Positions 16,567 to 25,569 of a stretch of 64,000 nucleotides of DNA are shown here, one piece after another. The first letter of the stretch is position 1, and every line of letters begins with the position of its first letter. Origin of the DNA: Candidatus Omnitrophota bacterium (GTDB taxonomy: Bacteria > Hinthialibacterota > Hinthialibacteria > Hinthialibacterales > Hinthialibacteraceae); the NCBI GenBank assembly GCA_040755155.1, contig JBFMBP010000029.1:72066-136065 (forward strand), written 5' to 3'. The position numbers and the translations under genes are program-made. A model generated the notes under the pieces. It did no database searches and was not told the DNA's origin. It saw only the letters and a list, made by a program, of their open reading frames with translations.

Positions 16567-18421
16567 TGGCGTCAGGCTTTCGCAACAGATAAATCGAAGT
16601 TCGCCGATGGCGGTAAACGGGGATGAGATAATCCGGTTTGAGAATGGATAAATCGAGGTTTTTCGCCAGATTGGGAAACGGTTCGACCAAATGCGTAATC
16701 CCTGCGCCGCTTAACCGTTTCGCCAGTTCTGAAGCCTCTATCGTTTCGGGGAGATTCTCCAAAAAAGGAAGATAGCCGTATTTAATGCCGGAAATATGCT
16801 TCCGCTGTAAGGGATAGCCGATTCCCAATACGTAAGCATCCAGAGGAAGATGCCCATTCGCCCATTCGATGGCGGGATAGGCGAAAAATCGCTTAGTAAG
16901 AAAATCGCTGCGCTGCTCGGCGCTGAACATCGGCAAAACGGATTCCTTCAAATCCTGCAATTGAACATAACGATAAGTAATCGCATTGAAAAAGAAAACC
17001 ATAGCCGCTGCTGGCAGTAAAAATCGCTGTAGCGATTCCATGTTCTGCAGGGCGTCCCTGACGGCATAGAGGGAAAAAACGGCGGGAATCGCCAACAGGA
17101 TCAATGTCGAAGCAAAAAAACGTCCGTCGTTATTATCCACGAATAGCGAAAACAATAAGAACGATAGAAGAATATGGATAGATAATCCTGCGAAAACATA
17201 CCCCGGCAATTGCGCTCCGATGCCGATCTTTTTCCACCAAACGGAAGCCAACAGGGATGCGCCGCCCAGGATCAGCAGCGCATTTCCGTCCAACAATAAA
17301 AGCCAAACGCGATTTAGCCAAAAAGGAAGAATATTCCCAGCGCTATAGGTATCCGCCGCGGGAGCGTGATGGCGGAAAAAATCGTAAGCCTGGCCTGCGG
17401 CGGGAGTATGCGTTCCGAAAAGTGTAGGCATAAGCGGATACACAGGATTGCCTGTCCAAACGGCATTGTAAATAAGCCAAGGCAACATGGGGAGAAGCCC
17501 TAAAACAGCAGCGGGAAAGAGCAGCCGCAGCCACCGGCGAACGGAGAAATTTCGTAAAGTTAAAATCAATAAAAAAGTATATGGAATGAAAAAAACCAGC
17601 CAGGCGACGTATTTGGTTCCCATCGCCATACCGGCGAAAAAACAGGAAAAGAGCAAGCAGCGGCTTTTCATAGCTTCCTTCTCTTCCCGCCAAACAAAGT
17701 AAAGAAACCATAACGCCATTAGTTCCCAAAAGGCGCGAATGAGATCGATATACGCTGAGGTCGCCAAAAAACCGAATAACGGCAGCGTCGCGGCCAACTG
17801 CGCCGCCAACCACCCCGCTTCCGGATGCAACAGCTGTTTGACGAACGATCCCAAGGCCAGCAAAATAAAAACACCGAAGAGGTAATGGATCAGCTTAGCG
17901 AGGGAATCGTCTCCCAATCCCAACGCAAAACCATAGAGAATTTCCCCATTTTTCGGCATATACGTGAAGACGTGCCAAGTAATTTCCACAATCTTCCCAT
18001 ACGCTAGATAGAGGTTGGGCGTTGATAGATGATAGTCGTAAGGATCGCTGCGGGTTTCGGGCGTAAAAACCGTGCCGAGACAAACGATAAGCATGACGGC
18101 GATGCAGACTTGATAGACGCTGGAAGACAGATTCCCTTCTTTCCAAAAATAAGCCAGCCAGATTTTGCGCATAGATATCGCGCGAATGACGGCGGCGGCG
18201 AAATAAAACGCCCAAATCGCCCAAAACGCCGGCGCGGCGTAGCCTCCCGTCGATCCCAATATAATCAGGAACGCCGAAAGCCAAACCATCCCTACGCCCC
18301 ACGCGATGGCTTTGGGGCAATCGGACGGCATTCCTAAAAACCGCAATGTGTAAGCGCCGATCGCTTCGCCGCCCGCCGCAAGACAAAATCCGGTTCCGAT
18401 GTAGAGAATGAAATCGATCAA
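16559..18421 (-). CDS. Polytopic GT-C-like membrane glycosyltransferase
   Basis: A 620-residue integral membrane protein with roughly a dozen hydrophobic segments, including MIDFILYIGTGFCLAAGG, VCIAVMLIVCLGTVF and LFPAAVLGLLPMLPWLIY. An acidic motif after the early helices (RSDPYDYHLSTPNLYLAYG) resembles the catalytic loop of GT-C enzymes of the ArnT/PMT/GT39 type, which use polyprenyl-phosphate sugars. The C-terminal ~110 residues are soluble. Substrate unknown. The GT9 gene overlaps its 3' end. The family assignment rests on topology and one motif. Confidence 0.7.
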   Translation of the reverse strand: MIDFILYIGTGFCLAAGGEAIGAYTLRFLGMPSDCPKAIAWGVGMVWLSAFLIILGSTGGYAAPAFWAIWAFYFAAAVIRAISMRKIWLAYFWKEGNLSSSVYQVCIAVMLIVCLGTVFTPETRSDPYDYHLSTPNLYLAYGKIVEITWHVFTYMPKNGEILYGFALGLGDDSLAKLIHYLFGVFILLALGSFVKQLLHPEAGWLAAQLAATLPLFGFLATSAYIDLIRAFWELMALWFLYFVWREEKEAMKSRCLLFSCFFAGMAMGTKYVAWLVFFIPYTFLLILTLRNFSVRRWLRLLFPAAVLGLLPMLPWLIYNAVWTGNPVYPLMPTLFGTHTPAAGQAYDFFRHHAPAADTYSAGNILPFWLNRVWLLLLDGNALLILGGASLLASVWWKKIGIGAQLPGYVFAGLSIHILLSFLLFSLFVDNNDGRFFASTLILLAIPAVFSLYAVRDALQNMESLQRFLLPAAAMVFFFNAITYRYVQLQDLKESVLPMFSAEQRSDFLTKRFFAYPAIEWANGHLPLDAYVLGIGYPLQRKHISGIKYGYLPFLENLPETIEASELAKRLSGAGITHLVEPFPNLAKNLDLSILKPDYLIPVYRHRRTSIYLLRKPDASG

Positions 18422-18571
18422 AACTTCCCTTGCCTGAATTCAACTAGAATCTTGGATAGAACAGCATACAATGTTTTATCGCAGAATTTTAGCCAAGGTA
18501 AGATCGAAACAGCGGTTGATCGTCAGCGTAATAGATAAATCCATGGAACTCGGTTCCAATAAATGAGGTAG

Positions 18572-20059
18572 ATGATGCGAGTCACTTTCGTATTCGATAA
18601 TGTATCGTTAAGCCACCAACCCTTAGGTCCTTGCTACATTTCCGCCGTGCTCAAAGAGGCGGGACACTCCGTTTCCGGCGTCAACGTTGACGAAGGTCCT
18701 GATTACGTGGAAAAAATTGTCCGCACTGCGCCCGGCATCCTCGCCTTTTCCACGACAACGAGCCAGATGCCGCTATATTTGAAGGTTAACCGCGAACTGA
18801 GGCGGGAATATTCCTGCTTCTCGCTCTTCGGCGGCCACCACCCCACCTTCTTTCCCCAAATGATTGAAGAAGAAGGCGTCGACGCCATCTGCGTCGGCGA
18901 GGGAGAATACCCCATGCTCGAATTGCTCGACCTGTACGAATCGGGAAAAGATTACACTGGCGTTGCAGGCATGAATTACAATATAAACGGCAAGATCGTC
19001 TCCAATCCCCCGCGTCCCTTCATCGACAATAAAAGCCTCAACCAACTTCCCTTCCCCGATCGCGAACTGATTCGCGATTTCCCCATCTGGAAATATCGCA
19101 TCGGCTACGTCATTGCGGGACGAGGCTGCCCTTACGATTGCTCCTTCTGTTTCAATCACGTCTCCCGCGACACCCAGGCGGGACGTTGGACCCGCATCCG
19201 CAGCGTGGATAACGTTCTCGCCGAATTGAGGTGGCTCAAAGACGTTTACAAAGTCCTCTACATCGCCTTCCAGGACGACACCTTTATCCTCAACCGCCGC
19301 TGGCTGCGGGAATTTTTACCCCGCTACGGCGAGGAAATCGGCCTGCCCTTTATGTGCAACGTGCGCTGCGACCTTACGGACGAGGAAGAAGCCCAGCTTC
19401 TGTCCCAAGCGGGCTGCATCCGCGTGGCGATGGGAATCGAGAACGGCCAGGACGATCTCCGGCAGAAGATTCTCGCCAAAAATATCAGCACGGAAGAGAT
19501 TCAAAACGCTTGCGATCTTTATTACAAATACGGCATCCGCGTCATGGGCCAAAATATGATCGGCGTACCCGGCGAAACGGTGGAATCAACGATATCCACC
19601 ATTGAACTCAATATCCGCGCCCGCACCCACATCAATATGTTCTCCTTCTTCCAACCCTTCCCAGGAACGAAACTCGCCGAGTTATGCGCGGCGGAATACG
19701 GCTTCAGCGGCGATCTCAACGAAATCCCCCGCGAGTATCAGGACCGGTTAGCGGACAGCATCAAACTGAACGACAAGGAATTGATCGAGAAAATCGGACA
19801 ATGCGCCCATCTTTTCACCAGTTATCCCCGCGTATTCTGGTTCACGAAAAAAGTATTATCGTGGCTGCCATCCCTCCGCTTAAAACTCTGGTACTTGGAT
19901 ATCCTCGTTCGTATCAAAAGAGAACTGCTCAAAAAGGGCGAGGCCGGTCTCCCCGCCGTCTGGCATCAGCCCAAATTCATCATGGAAGCCGCCCGCTCCG
20001 AACAGCCGGATATTCCCATTCAATCCGTAGGCCGTGAAATCCGGCGGGAAGCGGCGTAA
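18572..20059 (+). CDS. B12-binding radical SAM protein
   Basis: Class B-like radical SAM enzyme of 495 residues. The N-terminal ~130 residues form a cobalamin-binding Rossmann domain (FSLFGGHHPTFFPQM, DAICVGEGEYPMLELL). The radical SAM core carries C186-PYD-C190-SF-C193 (GRGCPYDCSFCFNH) and AFQDDTFILN. Such proteins methylate unactivated carbons or rearrange lipids and natural products; the substrate here is unknown. Two tandem ATGs (18572, 18575) are possible; GAGG at 18564 favours the second slightly. It is followed by a secreted hydrolase gene 59 bp downstream. Confidence 0.88.
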   Translation: MMRVTFVFDNVSLSHQPLGPCYISAVLKEAGHSVSGVNVDEGPDYVEKIVRTAPGILAFSTTTSQMPLYLKVNRELRREYSCFSLFGGHHPTFFPQMIEEEGVDAICVGEGEYPMLELLDLYESGKDYTGVAGMNYNINGKIVSNPPRPFIDNKSLNQLPFPDRELIRDFPIWKYRIGYVIAGRGCPYDCSFCFNHVSRDTQAGRWTRIRSVDNVLAELRWLKDVYKVLYIAFQDDTFILNRRWLREFLPRYGEEIGLPFMCNVRCDLTDEEEAQLLSQAGCIRVAMGIENGQDDLRQKILAKNISTEEIQNACDLYYKYGIRVMGQNMIGVPGETVESTISTIELNIRARTHINMFSFFQPFPGTKLAELCAAEYGFSGDLNEIPREYQDRLADSIKLNDKELIEKIGQCAHLFTSYPRVFWFTKKVLSWLPSLRLKLWYLDILVRIKRELLKKGEAGLPAVWHQPKFIMEAARSEQPDIPIQSVGREIRREAA

Positions 20060-20118
20060 GATAATAACTGATTTTTGAATCAATAAGATTGGAATTCCTT
20101 TTATAGAGAGGTATTTTA

Positions 20119-21480
20119 ATGAACTGTCGTCGCGCAGACCATCTCGTTTGCATCGGCGCTCTTTTGGCGCTATCTTTTCTCCTGGTTGGAAATATGCCTG
20201 CATCCGCCGCTTCAAACGCTCTCCAAGAATATATTGAAAATCCCGATCCCGCCTATTCCTGGGTCAATTACGATCGCGGTGAGGCGGAAGGTTTGGATAT
20301 ATACTATCTCCAACTCCACTCCCAAACCTGGATGGGCATTCCCTGGTGTCACCAGTTAACGATTCTCATGCCGAAAGAACGCGCCCAATCGGATTGCGCG
20401 CTGCTTTTCATCAACGGCGGCTCCAACGAAAACGGCCAACCCAAATGGAAAAAGGCGGACAAGGAAACGCTCCAGTTTTTCGGACGCATGGCCGTTGGCT
20501 GCGGCTGCCCGGCGGCCATCCTCAGCCAAGTCCCCAACCAACCTCTGTTTGACGGTAAAAAGGAAGACGAAATCATCTCCTTTACCTTCGATAAATTCCT
20601 AAAAACTAAGGATCCCAATTGGCCGCTTCTTTTTCCTATGGTCAAAAGCGCCGTCAAGGCGATGGACGCCGTTCAAGCATTCTGCGGCGATAAATTGCAA
20701 TGGAAAGTAAAGAAATTCGTCGTCTCCGGCGCTTCCAAGCGCGGCTGGACCACCTGGCTGACCGGCGCCGCCGATAAGCGCGTCAAAGGCATTGCGCCGA
20801 TGGTCATCGATACGCTGAACATGGGACCGCAAATGAAGCACCAGGTCGAATCCTTTGGATCGTACAGCCAACAAATCGAGGATTATACGAAATTGAATTT
20901 GCCGGACAAACTCGGCTCTCCCGAAGGAAAAGTGCTAACCGATCTTGTCGATCCCTACGTCTACCGCCGGAAACTTAACATCCCCAAATTGATTTTCATG
21001 GGCACGAACGACGAATATTGGCCGGTCGACGCCATCAAGTATTATTTTGACGATCTCCAAGGCGAAAAGTACATCCATTACGTCCCCAACGCCGGTCACG
21101 ACCTCGGCGGCGGCGAACAGGCCGTGCGCGCTTTGGGCGCCTTCTTCTATCAATGCGCCCGAGGCGAAAAACATCCCAAAGTGACATGGCGTCTTTCGCA
21201 AAAAGAAGATGAAGCCGTATTGAAAGTCGCAGCGGACGAGAGCGTCATCAGCGCGAACCTCTGGACCGTTCTTTCCTCCGACCGGGATTTCCGCAACGAC
21301 AAATGGTCCAGCCTTCCCTGCGGCGAAGAAAATTCCCCCAAATTCGCCGCTGAAGTATCCTTCCCCAAATCGGGTTACAAAGCCTTTTACGTAGAATGCG
21401 TCTTCCCCAGCCCCCTGGGAGAAACCTACTCCCAATGCACCCGCGTCTACGTCGCCAATCCGTTAGGAGTGATGGATTGA
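20119..21480 (+). CDS. PhoPQ-activated pathogenicity-related (PqaA-like) secreted hydrolase
   Basis: A 453-residue exported alpha/beta-hydrolase-like protein of the PhoPQ-activated pathogenicity-related family. A signal peptide ends near PASAA. Expected triad elements are VVSGASKRGWTTWL (nucleophile Ser206), GTNDEYWPVDA (acid) and PNAGHDLGGGEQA (His). A C-terminal beta-rich domain of about 90 residues follows. The biological substrate of this family is unknown. RBS AGAGAGGT lies 7 bases before the start. It is co-directional with the radical SAM gene and may be co-transcribed. Confidence 0.9.
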   Translation: MNCRRADHLVCIGALLALSFLLVGNMPASAASNALQEYIENPDPAYSWVNYDRGEAEGLDIYYLQLHSQTWMGIPWCHQLTILMPKERAQSDCALLFINGGSNENGQPKWKKADKETLQFFGRMAVGCGCPAAILSQVPNQPLFDGKKEDEIISFTFDKFLKTKDPNWPLLFPMVKSAVKAMDAVQAFCGDKLQWKVKKFVVSGASKRGWTTWLTGAADKRVKGIAPMVIDTLNMGPQMKHQVESFGSYSQQIEDYTKLNLPDKLGSPEGKVLTDLVDPYVYRRKLNIPKLIFMGTNDEYWPVDAIKYYFDDLQGEKYIHYVPNAGHDLGGGEQAVRALGAFFYQCARGEKHPKVTWRLSQKEDEAVLKVAADESVISANLWTVLSSDRDFRNDKWSSLPCGEENSPKFAAEVSFPKSGYKAFYVECVFPSPLGETYSQCTRVYVANPLGVMD

Positions 21481-21508
21481 ACGGGATGCGGTTGGGGGCG
21501 TTTTTTTG

Positions 21509-21536
21509 TTGACTGACCTACGGATATCGTTATAAT
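21509..21536 (+). promoter_or_regulatory. Strong sigma-70-type promoter
   Basis: -35 TTGACT (21509-21514), a 16-base spacer, and a perfect -10 TATAAT (21531-21536), 40 bases before the start of the DUF2188-like gene. It is the best promoter match noticed in the window. Confidence 0.65.
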
Positions 21537-21575
21537 CGAGAGAGGGAAATATTCTGTTATAAGACGAGAAGAAAA

Positions 21576-21956
21576 ATGTCCAATTATCCAGCAAAAGAAA
21601 AATCAAATTCTACGGTACAAATGCCAAAATCGCCTCAGAATGAAAAAAAACTCGGAATGAGAACGATAATCGGTTTGGACAAGCCTACGAATTTGGATGC
21701 AGAAGCTGTAAGCAAAGCTATTGATTATTGTTACGAAGTAAGAACCTTATTAGTGTCTTATTCGGATTTGCATAAATGGTCAATAGTGAAAGCGGGTAAA
21801 ATGCTTAAAAATTTCGCCACTAAAAATGAAGCGGTTAATTATGGACGCCGTTTAGCGAAAAAAAATAATTACGACCTGATTATTCATAGAAAAGATGGGA
21901 AAATCATCGAATCCATCCGTCATGGCTTGATCCCCATGAGGCGCGCCCCCAAATGA
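21576..21956 (+). CDS. Small DUF2188-like protein
   Basis: A 126-residue protein. A charged, probably flexible N-terminal part (rich in Lys, Asn and Ser) precedes a middle region (LDAEAVSKAIDYCYEVRTLLVSY). The C-terminal module is WSIVKAGKMLKNFATKNEAV, then YGRRLAKKNNYDLIIHRKDG, which fits the DUF2188 pattern: a short beta-strand, a helix, and an ELIIH-x-x-DG strand. Codons are AT-rich compared with flanking genes (many AAA and AAT). It overlaps the next gene by ATGA, indicating coupled translation, and has its own promoter. Function unknown; DUF2188 proteins often accompany larger partners. Confidence 0.75.
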   Translation: MSNYPAKEKSNSTVQMPKSPQNEKKLGMRTIIGLDKPTNLDAEAVSKAIDYCYEVRTLLVSYSDLHKWSIVKAGKMLKNFATKNEAVNYGRRLAKKNNYDLIIHRKDGKIIESIRHGLIPMRRAPK

Positions 21957-22597
21957 AGACGGCGAACTATGAAAAAAACGTTTTTATAAATTGTCCTTTT
22001 GACGACGATTATAAATTCCTTTTTGATGCTCTCGTTTTTGCCGTTCGCGACTGTGGATTTACCGCCCGTTGCGCCTTGGAAATCGACAACGCCGCTCAAA
22101 CAAGAATCGATAAAATCGTAAAAATCGTTTCGGAATGCCAATGGGGCATCCACGATCTATCGCGAACGGAACTCGATGCAAATAACTTGTTGCCTCGGTT
22201 TAATATGCCTTTTGAGTTGGGCATCTTTTTAGGCGCAACCTGGTTTGGCGACGAACATCAAAGAGAAAAACGCTGCTTAATTCTCGATAAAGAAAAATAC
22301 CGTTATCAAAAATTTTGTTCGGATATCTCTGGTCAAGACATTAGCGTTCATGATGGAAATATCCAAAAGGCGATTACTCTTATCCGCAATTGGCTGCAAA
22401 TTGGTTACTCAGACAAAAACATTGTCATTCCCTGCGGTTCCATCCTATTTCAACGATATGAAATATTTGAAGACGATCTTCCAATTATATGCAAAAATAT
22501 GAACCTTAACGAGAAGGAGATAATCTTTAGCGATTTTATTTTTCTAATCGAAAAATGGTTATTGAAAAACGATTGGAGGAGAGTTGATATTTTATAA
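21953..22597 (+). CDS. TIR/nucleoside-deoxyribosyltransferase-like protein
   Basis: A 214-residue soluble protein of a recurrent but unnamed family. The N-terminus KNVFINCPFDDDYKFLFDAL resembles the first strand and helix of nucleoside 2-deoxyribosyltransferase and TIR-like folds. Residues ~70-105 (IHDLSRTELDA, then FNMPFELGIFLGATWFG) mirror their second active-site region, in which the Glu of ELG is catalytic. KRCLILDKEKYRYQKFCSD is another conserved-looking block. A nucleotide- or NAD-targeting role is inferred from the fold only. AT-rich composition and the coupled DUF2188 partner suggest a transferred two-gene module. Confidence 0.65.
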   Translation: MKTANYEKNVFINCPFDDDYKFLFDALVFAVRDCGFTARCALEIDNAAQTRIDKIVKIVSECQWGIHDLSRTELDANNLLPRFNMPFELGIFLGATWFGDEHQREKRCLILDKEKYRYQKFCSDISGQDISVHDGNIQKAITLIRNWLQIGYSDKNIVIPCGSILFQRYEIFEDDLPIICKNMNLNEKEIIFSDFIFLIEKWLLKNDWRRVDIL

Positions 22598-22853
22598 ATT
22601 CCATAAAGCCATTGCCAAAATAATGACGTAAATTTACATACGAATGCTATGCGCCCATACCCAACGGCGAACGTGGAGAACCGATTGACGGCTCTGGATT
22701 GGAATCGTCATCCCTTCCCGGCGAGGGAATTCGCTTTTGCGATCTTCCCGGCTTGCGCAAAAAAATAATCCCCGAAAAATCAGCTGGACGCCTTGGACTC
22801 TTCGATACATAATAGAAAGAGAAGAACTTCGATTATCGGGGGATTCCAGCGCT
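22598..22853. other. Intergenic region, no gene seen
   Basis: 256 bp between the AT-rich gene pair and the lipoprotein gene. Apparent reading frames here are extensions of the lipoprotein frame without conserved sequence. No repeat or RNA was recognised. Confidence 0.5.
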
Positions 22854-23531
22854 ATGTTCATCGATGCAGTACGATCAATAAGAAACGCTAGGCCAATGGC
22901 GATGCTGGCGGCGATCGCGGCGGCCTTTTTGCTCATCGGCGCGGGATGCGCCTCGCCTTCCTTCAAAGCCATGCCCGCGCCAGGAATCGATTTGACTCCC
23001 AATGGAGATATGGCTATCCAGAGACAAGGCAATATCTCCATCAGCATTCGCCAGGCGAGTTTGCCCAACCGGTTATACGGCGAACTCACCGCCTTCACCG
23101 TCGCCATCAGCAATCTCGCCGATAAAGAAACCGACTTCATTCCCAAAGAATTTCTTCTTTTCGAAGGCTCTGGGCGCCAGTTTTTCGCCCTGCCGAAAGA
23201 AGCGATAAACGAAGTTTCCAACGTCAGGGTTTCCCGTACTTTTATCACGTACGGCTTCGCTTATAGCCATTACTACAATCCCTGGTGGATCGGCGGCGGT
23301 CCCGTATTCGTCGAACGATCATATCCCAGCCTTTTGGCGAATGCTCTGCCCACCGGCCCCATCAGGATTTTCCCCCGCTCCATCGTGGAGGGCAATCTCT
23401 ACTTCAACGCGCCTTCCACGCGGCTGGATTCCGCGCGCATCCGCATTACGCGCCTGGAGCGGTTTCCTAAAGATCAAAATGACGCGCCGCCGGAGTATAC
23501 TTACGTATTCCCCTTCGCCGTCATCAAATAA
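22854..23531 (+). CDS. Lipoprotein of unknown function
   Basis: A 225-residue protein with a lipobox: AIAAAFLLIGAGC followed by ASP, so lipidation at that Cys and membrane anchoring are expected. The mature region has beta-rich segments (ISIRQASLPNRLYGELTAFT, SNLADKETDFIPKEFLLFEG) reminiscent of an immunoglobulin-like or DUF-type fold, then a Tyr/Trp/Gly-rich stretch (YSHYYNPWWIGGG). The ATG at 22854 follows GGGGGA by 11 bases. No catalytic motif is seen. A TPR gene follows 97 bp downstream; the two may act together at the envelope. Confidence 0.7.
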   Translation: MFIDAVRSIRNARPMAMLAAIAAAFLLIGAGCASPSFKAMPAPGIDLTPNGDMAIQRQGNISISIRQASLPNRLYGELTAFTVAISNLADKETDFIPKEFLLFEGSGRQFFALPKEAINEVSNVRVSRTFITYGFAYSHYYNPWWIGGGPVFVERSYPSLLANALPTGPIRIFPRSIVEGNLYFNAPSTRLDSARIRITRLERFPKDQNDAPPEYTYVFPFAVIK

Positions 23532-23628
23532 TATAGAGCGGCTCATGAATGATCCGGCTTGCTGCGGCAAGCCCTAACTATCGAATCCTCTCGCGCAAGC
23601 CGGAACCGAATCGAAGGGAGGAACGATC

Positions 23629-24525
23629 ATGAATCGTATAATCCTCATATTGGCCATCGCGGGCATTCTCGGCGTACTTCTCGCGCCGATGGAAGCCCAA
23701 TCCCAGCGCTATTATTATCGCCCCTATTTCGCAGGCAGCGGCTACGCTTACGCCTATCCTCTTCTTGTCCGTTACGAACGGCCCATCTTCGGCAATCAAT
23801 ATCCCTACGAATTCAAACGCCGTCCGCTCAGCGTGCCCGATACGTCGCGCCTCGCCTTGCCGAAAACGCAAATCGTCTACGTCAATTCGCCTTATTCTTT
23901 TTCGCCTCTGCCATACGCTTCTTATTACCCGCCGCCTTCTCTTTCCTCTTACGGGAATCTGGAGGCCGTTAGTCCTTATCGTCCCCCCATCTCCGAACGC
24001 CAAATTCCGCCATCCGTTTCTCCCCCGTCTCCCCCGCCCCGCCCTCAAGAGGAGAGCCAATCTTTCGCCGAGCATTTGACGGAAGCCAACCGGCTGTTCA
24101 AGCAACGGGATTACGTAAACTCCGTTCCTGAATTCCGCCAGGCAACGAACAAGCAGCCCAGCAACGCTCCCTCGCAAATGGGTTTCGCCCTGGCTCTCTT
24201 CGCAACAGGCGATTACGGCGCAGCGGCGTCCACGTTGCGGCAAGCGCTCAAACTGCATTCCGCCTGGTACGACAAAGCGGTGGATTTATCGGTCTATTAC
24301 GGCGATTTGAACGATTTCAAGGCCCATTTTGCGCTGCTCGACCGCTATCTCCTCAAACAGGCAGACAATTTGAACGTAAAATTTCTCTGGGGATATCTGC
24401 ATTTCGTGGAAGGAAGGCTGCAAAAAGCGGCGGACGCCCTGGCGCAAATTTTGGAAAAAGATCCCAACGAATTGGAAGCGACAACAATGCTGGGACGCTT
24501 AGCCGCTAAACAGCTGGAACCATAA
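23629..24525 (+). CDS. Secreted TPR protein with Pro/Tyr-rich N-terminal region
   Basis: A 298-residue exported protein. A signal peptide (IILILAIAGILGVLLAPMEA) precedes a Tyr- and Pro-rich region of about 120 residues (PPSVSPPSPPPRPQEE), then TPR-like helix pairs from residue ~145 (FAEHLTEANRLFKQRDYVNS, ALALFATGDYGAAASTLRQA, LQKAADALAQILEKDPNELE). TPR units mediate protein-protein contacts. RBS GGGAGGAACGATC is well placed before the ATG. Its position after the lipoprotein gene suggests one transcription unit. Confidence 0.8.
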   Translation: MNRIILILAIAGILGVLLAPMEAQSQRYYYRPYFAGSGYAYAYPLLVRYERPIFGNQYPYEFKRRPLSVPDTSRLALPKTQIVYVNSPYSFSPLPYASYYPPPSLSSYGNLEAVSPYRPPISERQIPPSVSPPSPPPRPQEESQSFAEHLTEANRLFKQRDYVNSVPEFRQATNKQPSNAPSQMGFALALFATGDYGAAASTLRQALKLHSAWYDKAVDLSVYYGDLNDFKAHFALLDRYLLKQADNLNVKFLWGYLHFVEGRLQKAADALAQILEKDPNELEATTMLGRLAAKQLEP

Positions 24526-24554
24526 ATATCAAAAACAGTGGTCAGTGGTCAGCC

Positions 24555-24587
24555 GTAGGGTGGGCTCAAAGCGAAGCGTAGCCCACC
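24555..24587 (+). repeat. 33-bp REP-like palindrome
   Basis: Copy of the 973-1005 family between the TPR gene and nusB, which converge on it. Confidence 0.85.
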
Positions 24588-24634
24588 AACTCTTGTCGAA
24601 GTGTTTCATAAGAGTAAATTTTGAAAACAGAAAA

Positions 24635-25102
24635 TCAACCGCTGTTTTTAGGTTCATTGCCGGATCGGCGGATATTAGCGGCTAAAGCATCCAGAACGCC
24701 ATTGAGAAAGCGGGGAGAATCGACGTCGCCGTAGCATTTCGCCAGTTCGACGGCTTCGTTGATAATCGCTTTGGGAGGAGCGCCCTTTTCGTCGAGCAAT
24801 TCGCAAACGGACAGGCGCAGGATGTTGCGCTCCACGGGTGACATGCGGTCCAAGCGCCAATGCTTAGAATGTTTCTGGATGAATTGATCGATTCGGCTTT
24901 GTTCCTTGCAAGCGCTTAGGATTAACTGCCGGGCGAACGATTCCGATTCCGAATTGATGAAAAGGCAGTCGTCATCCTTCCACCAGTTCGGCGAAAAAAG
25001 AATGGGATGTTCTTCTCCCAGCCCGCGAAGAAAATCGAAACCGAAAAGCACTCTCAAGGCGTATTCGCGCCCAGCGCGGCGAAAACCGGATGATCGGGTC
25101 AT
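24635..25102 (-). CDS. nusB: Transcription antitermination factor NusB
   Basis: An all-helical RNA-binding protein of about 155 residues that, with NusE, binds boxA in rRNA antitermination complexes. Typical features are [17 protein letters not shown] at the N-terminus, [35 protein letters not shown] and the C-terminal [10 protein letters not shown]. The ATG at 25102 overlaps the ribH stop by 4 bp (25099-25102), so it is translationally coupled as the last gene of the riboflavin operon, a common arrangement in bacteria. Confidence 0.92.
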   Translation of the reverse strand: MTRSSGFRRAGREYALRVLFGFDFLRGLGEEHPILFSPNWWKDDDCLFINSESESFARQLILSACKEQSRIDQFIQKHSKHWRLDRMSPVERNILRLSVCELLDEKGAPPKAIINEAVELAKCYGDVDSPRFLNGVLDALAANIRRSGNEPKNSG

Positions 25103-25563
25103 AACTGCTCGCAAATATTGGCCATTTCGATAGCGGCGAGGGCGGCGTCGAAACCCTTATTGCCGGCTTTGGTTCCCGCGCGCTCTATGGCCTGTTCGAT
25201 GGTGTTGGTGGTGAGAACGCCGAACGAAATCGGAACGCCGGTCTCCAGGCTCACATGGGCGACGCCTTTGGATGCTTCCGCCGCCACGTAATCGAAGTGG
25301 GGCGTTTCGCCCCGAATGACGGCGGAAAGCGCGATCAAAGCGTCGAATTCGTCGGTGAGCGCCATCTTCTTCAGCACCAAGGGGATTTCCCACGATCCCG
25401 GAACGCGCACGATGGAGATATGTTCTTCCTCGCCCCCATGCCGGATAATGGCGTCCAACGCGCCCTCCAGCAATCGTTCGGTGATAAAACTATTGAAACG
25501 CGATACTACGATGCCGAAAGTCTTCCCAGCGGCGTTCAGATTTCCTTCGATGTATTGCGACAT
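25099..25563 (-). CDS. ribH: 6,7-dimethyl-8-ribityllumazine synthase
   Basis: Condenses the ribitylaminopyrimidine with dihydroxybutanone phosphate to lumazine, the penultimate riboflavin step; assembles as large icosahedral or pentameric particles. The 154-residue product has [35 protein letters not shown] and [15 protein letters not shown] (catalytic His). The ATG at 25563 has GGGGGAG seven bases upstream; a TTG two codons earlier is less likely. A CRISPR-type repeat lies immediately upstream of this RBS (25579-25610). Confidence 0.95.
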   Translation of the reverse strand: MSQYIEGNLNAAGKTFGIVVSRFNSFITERLLEGALDAIIRHGGEEEHISIVRVPGSWEIPLVLKKMALTDEFDALIALSAVIRGETPHFDYVAAEASKGVAHVSLETGVPISFGVLTTNTIEQAIERAGTKAGNKGFDAALAAIEMANICEQL

Positions 25564-25569
25564 ATTCAA

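Noticed and set aside
22634-23248. 204-codon minus-strand frame opposite the lipoprotein gene
   Set aside because: The plus-strand frame has a lipobox and RBS; the minus frame has neither.
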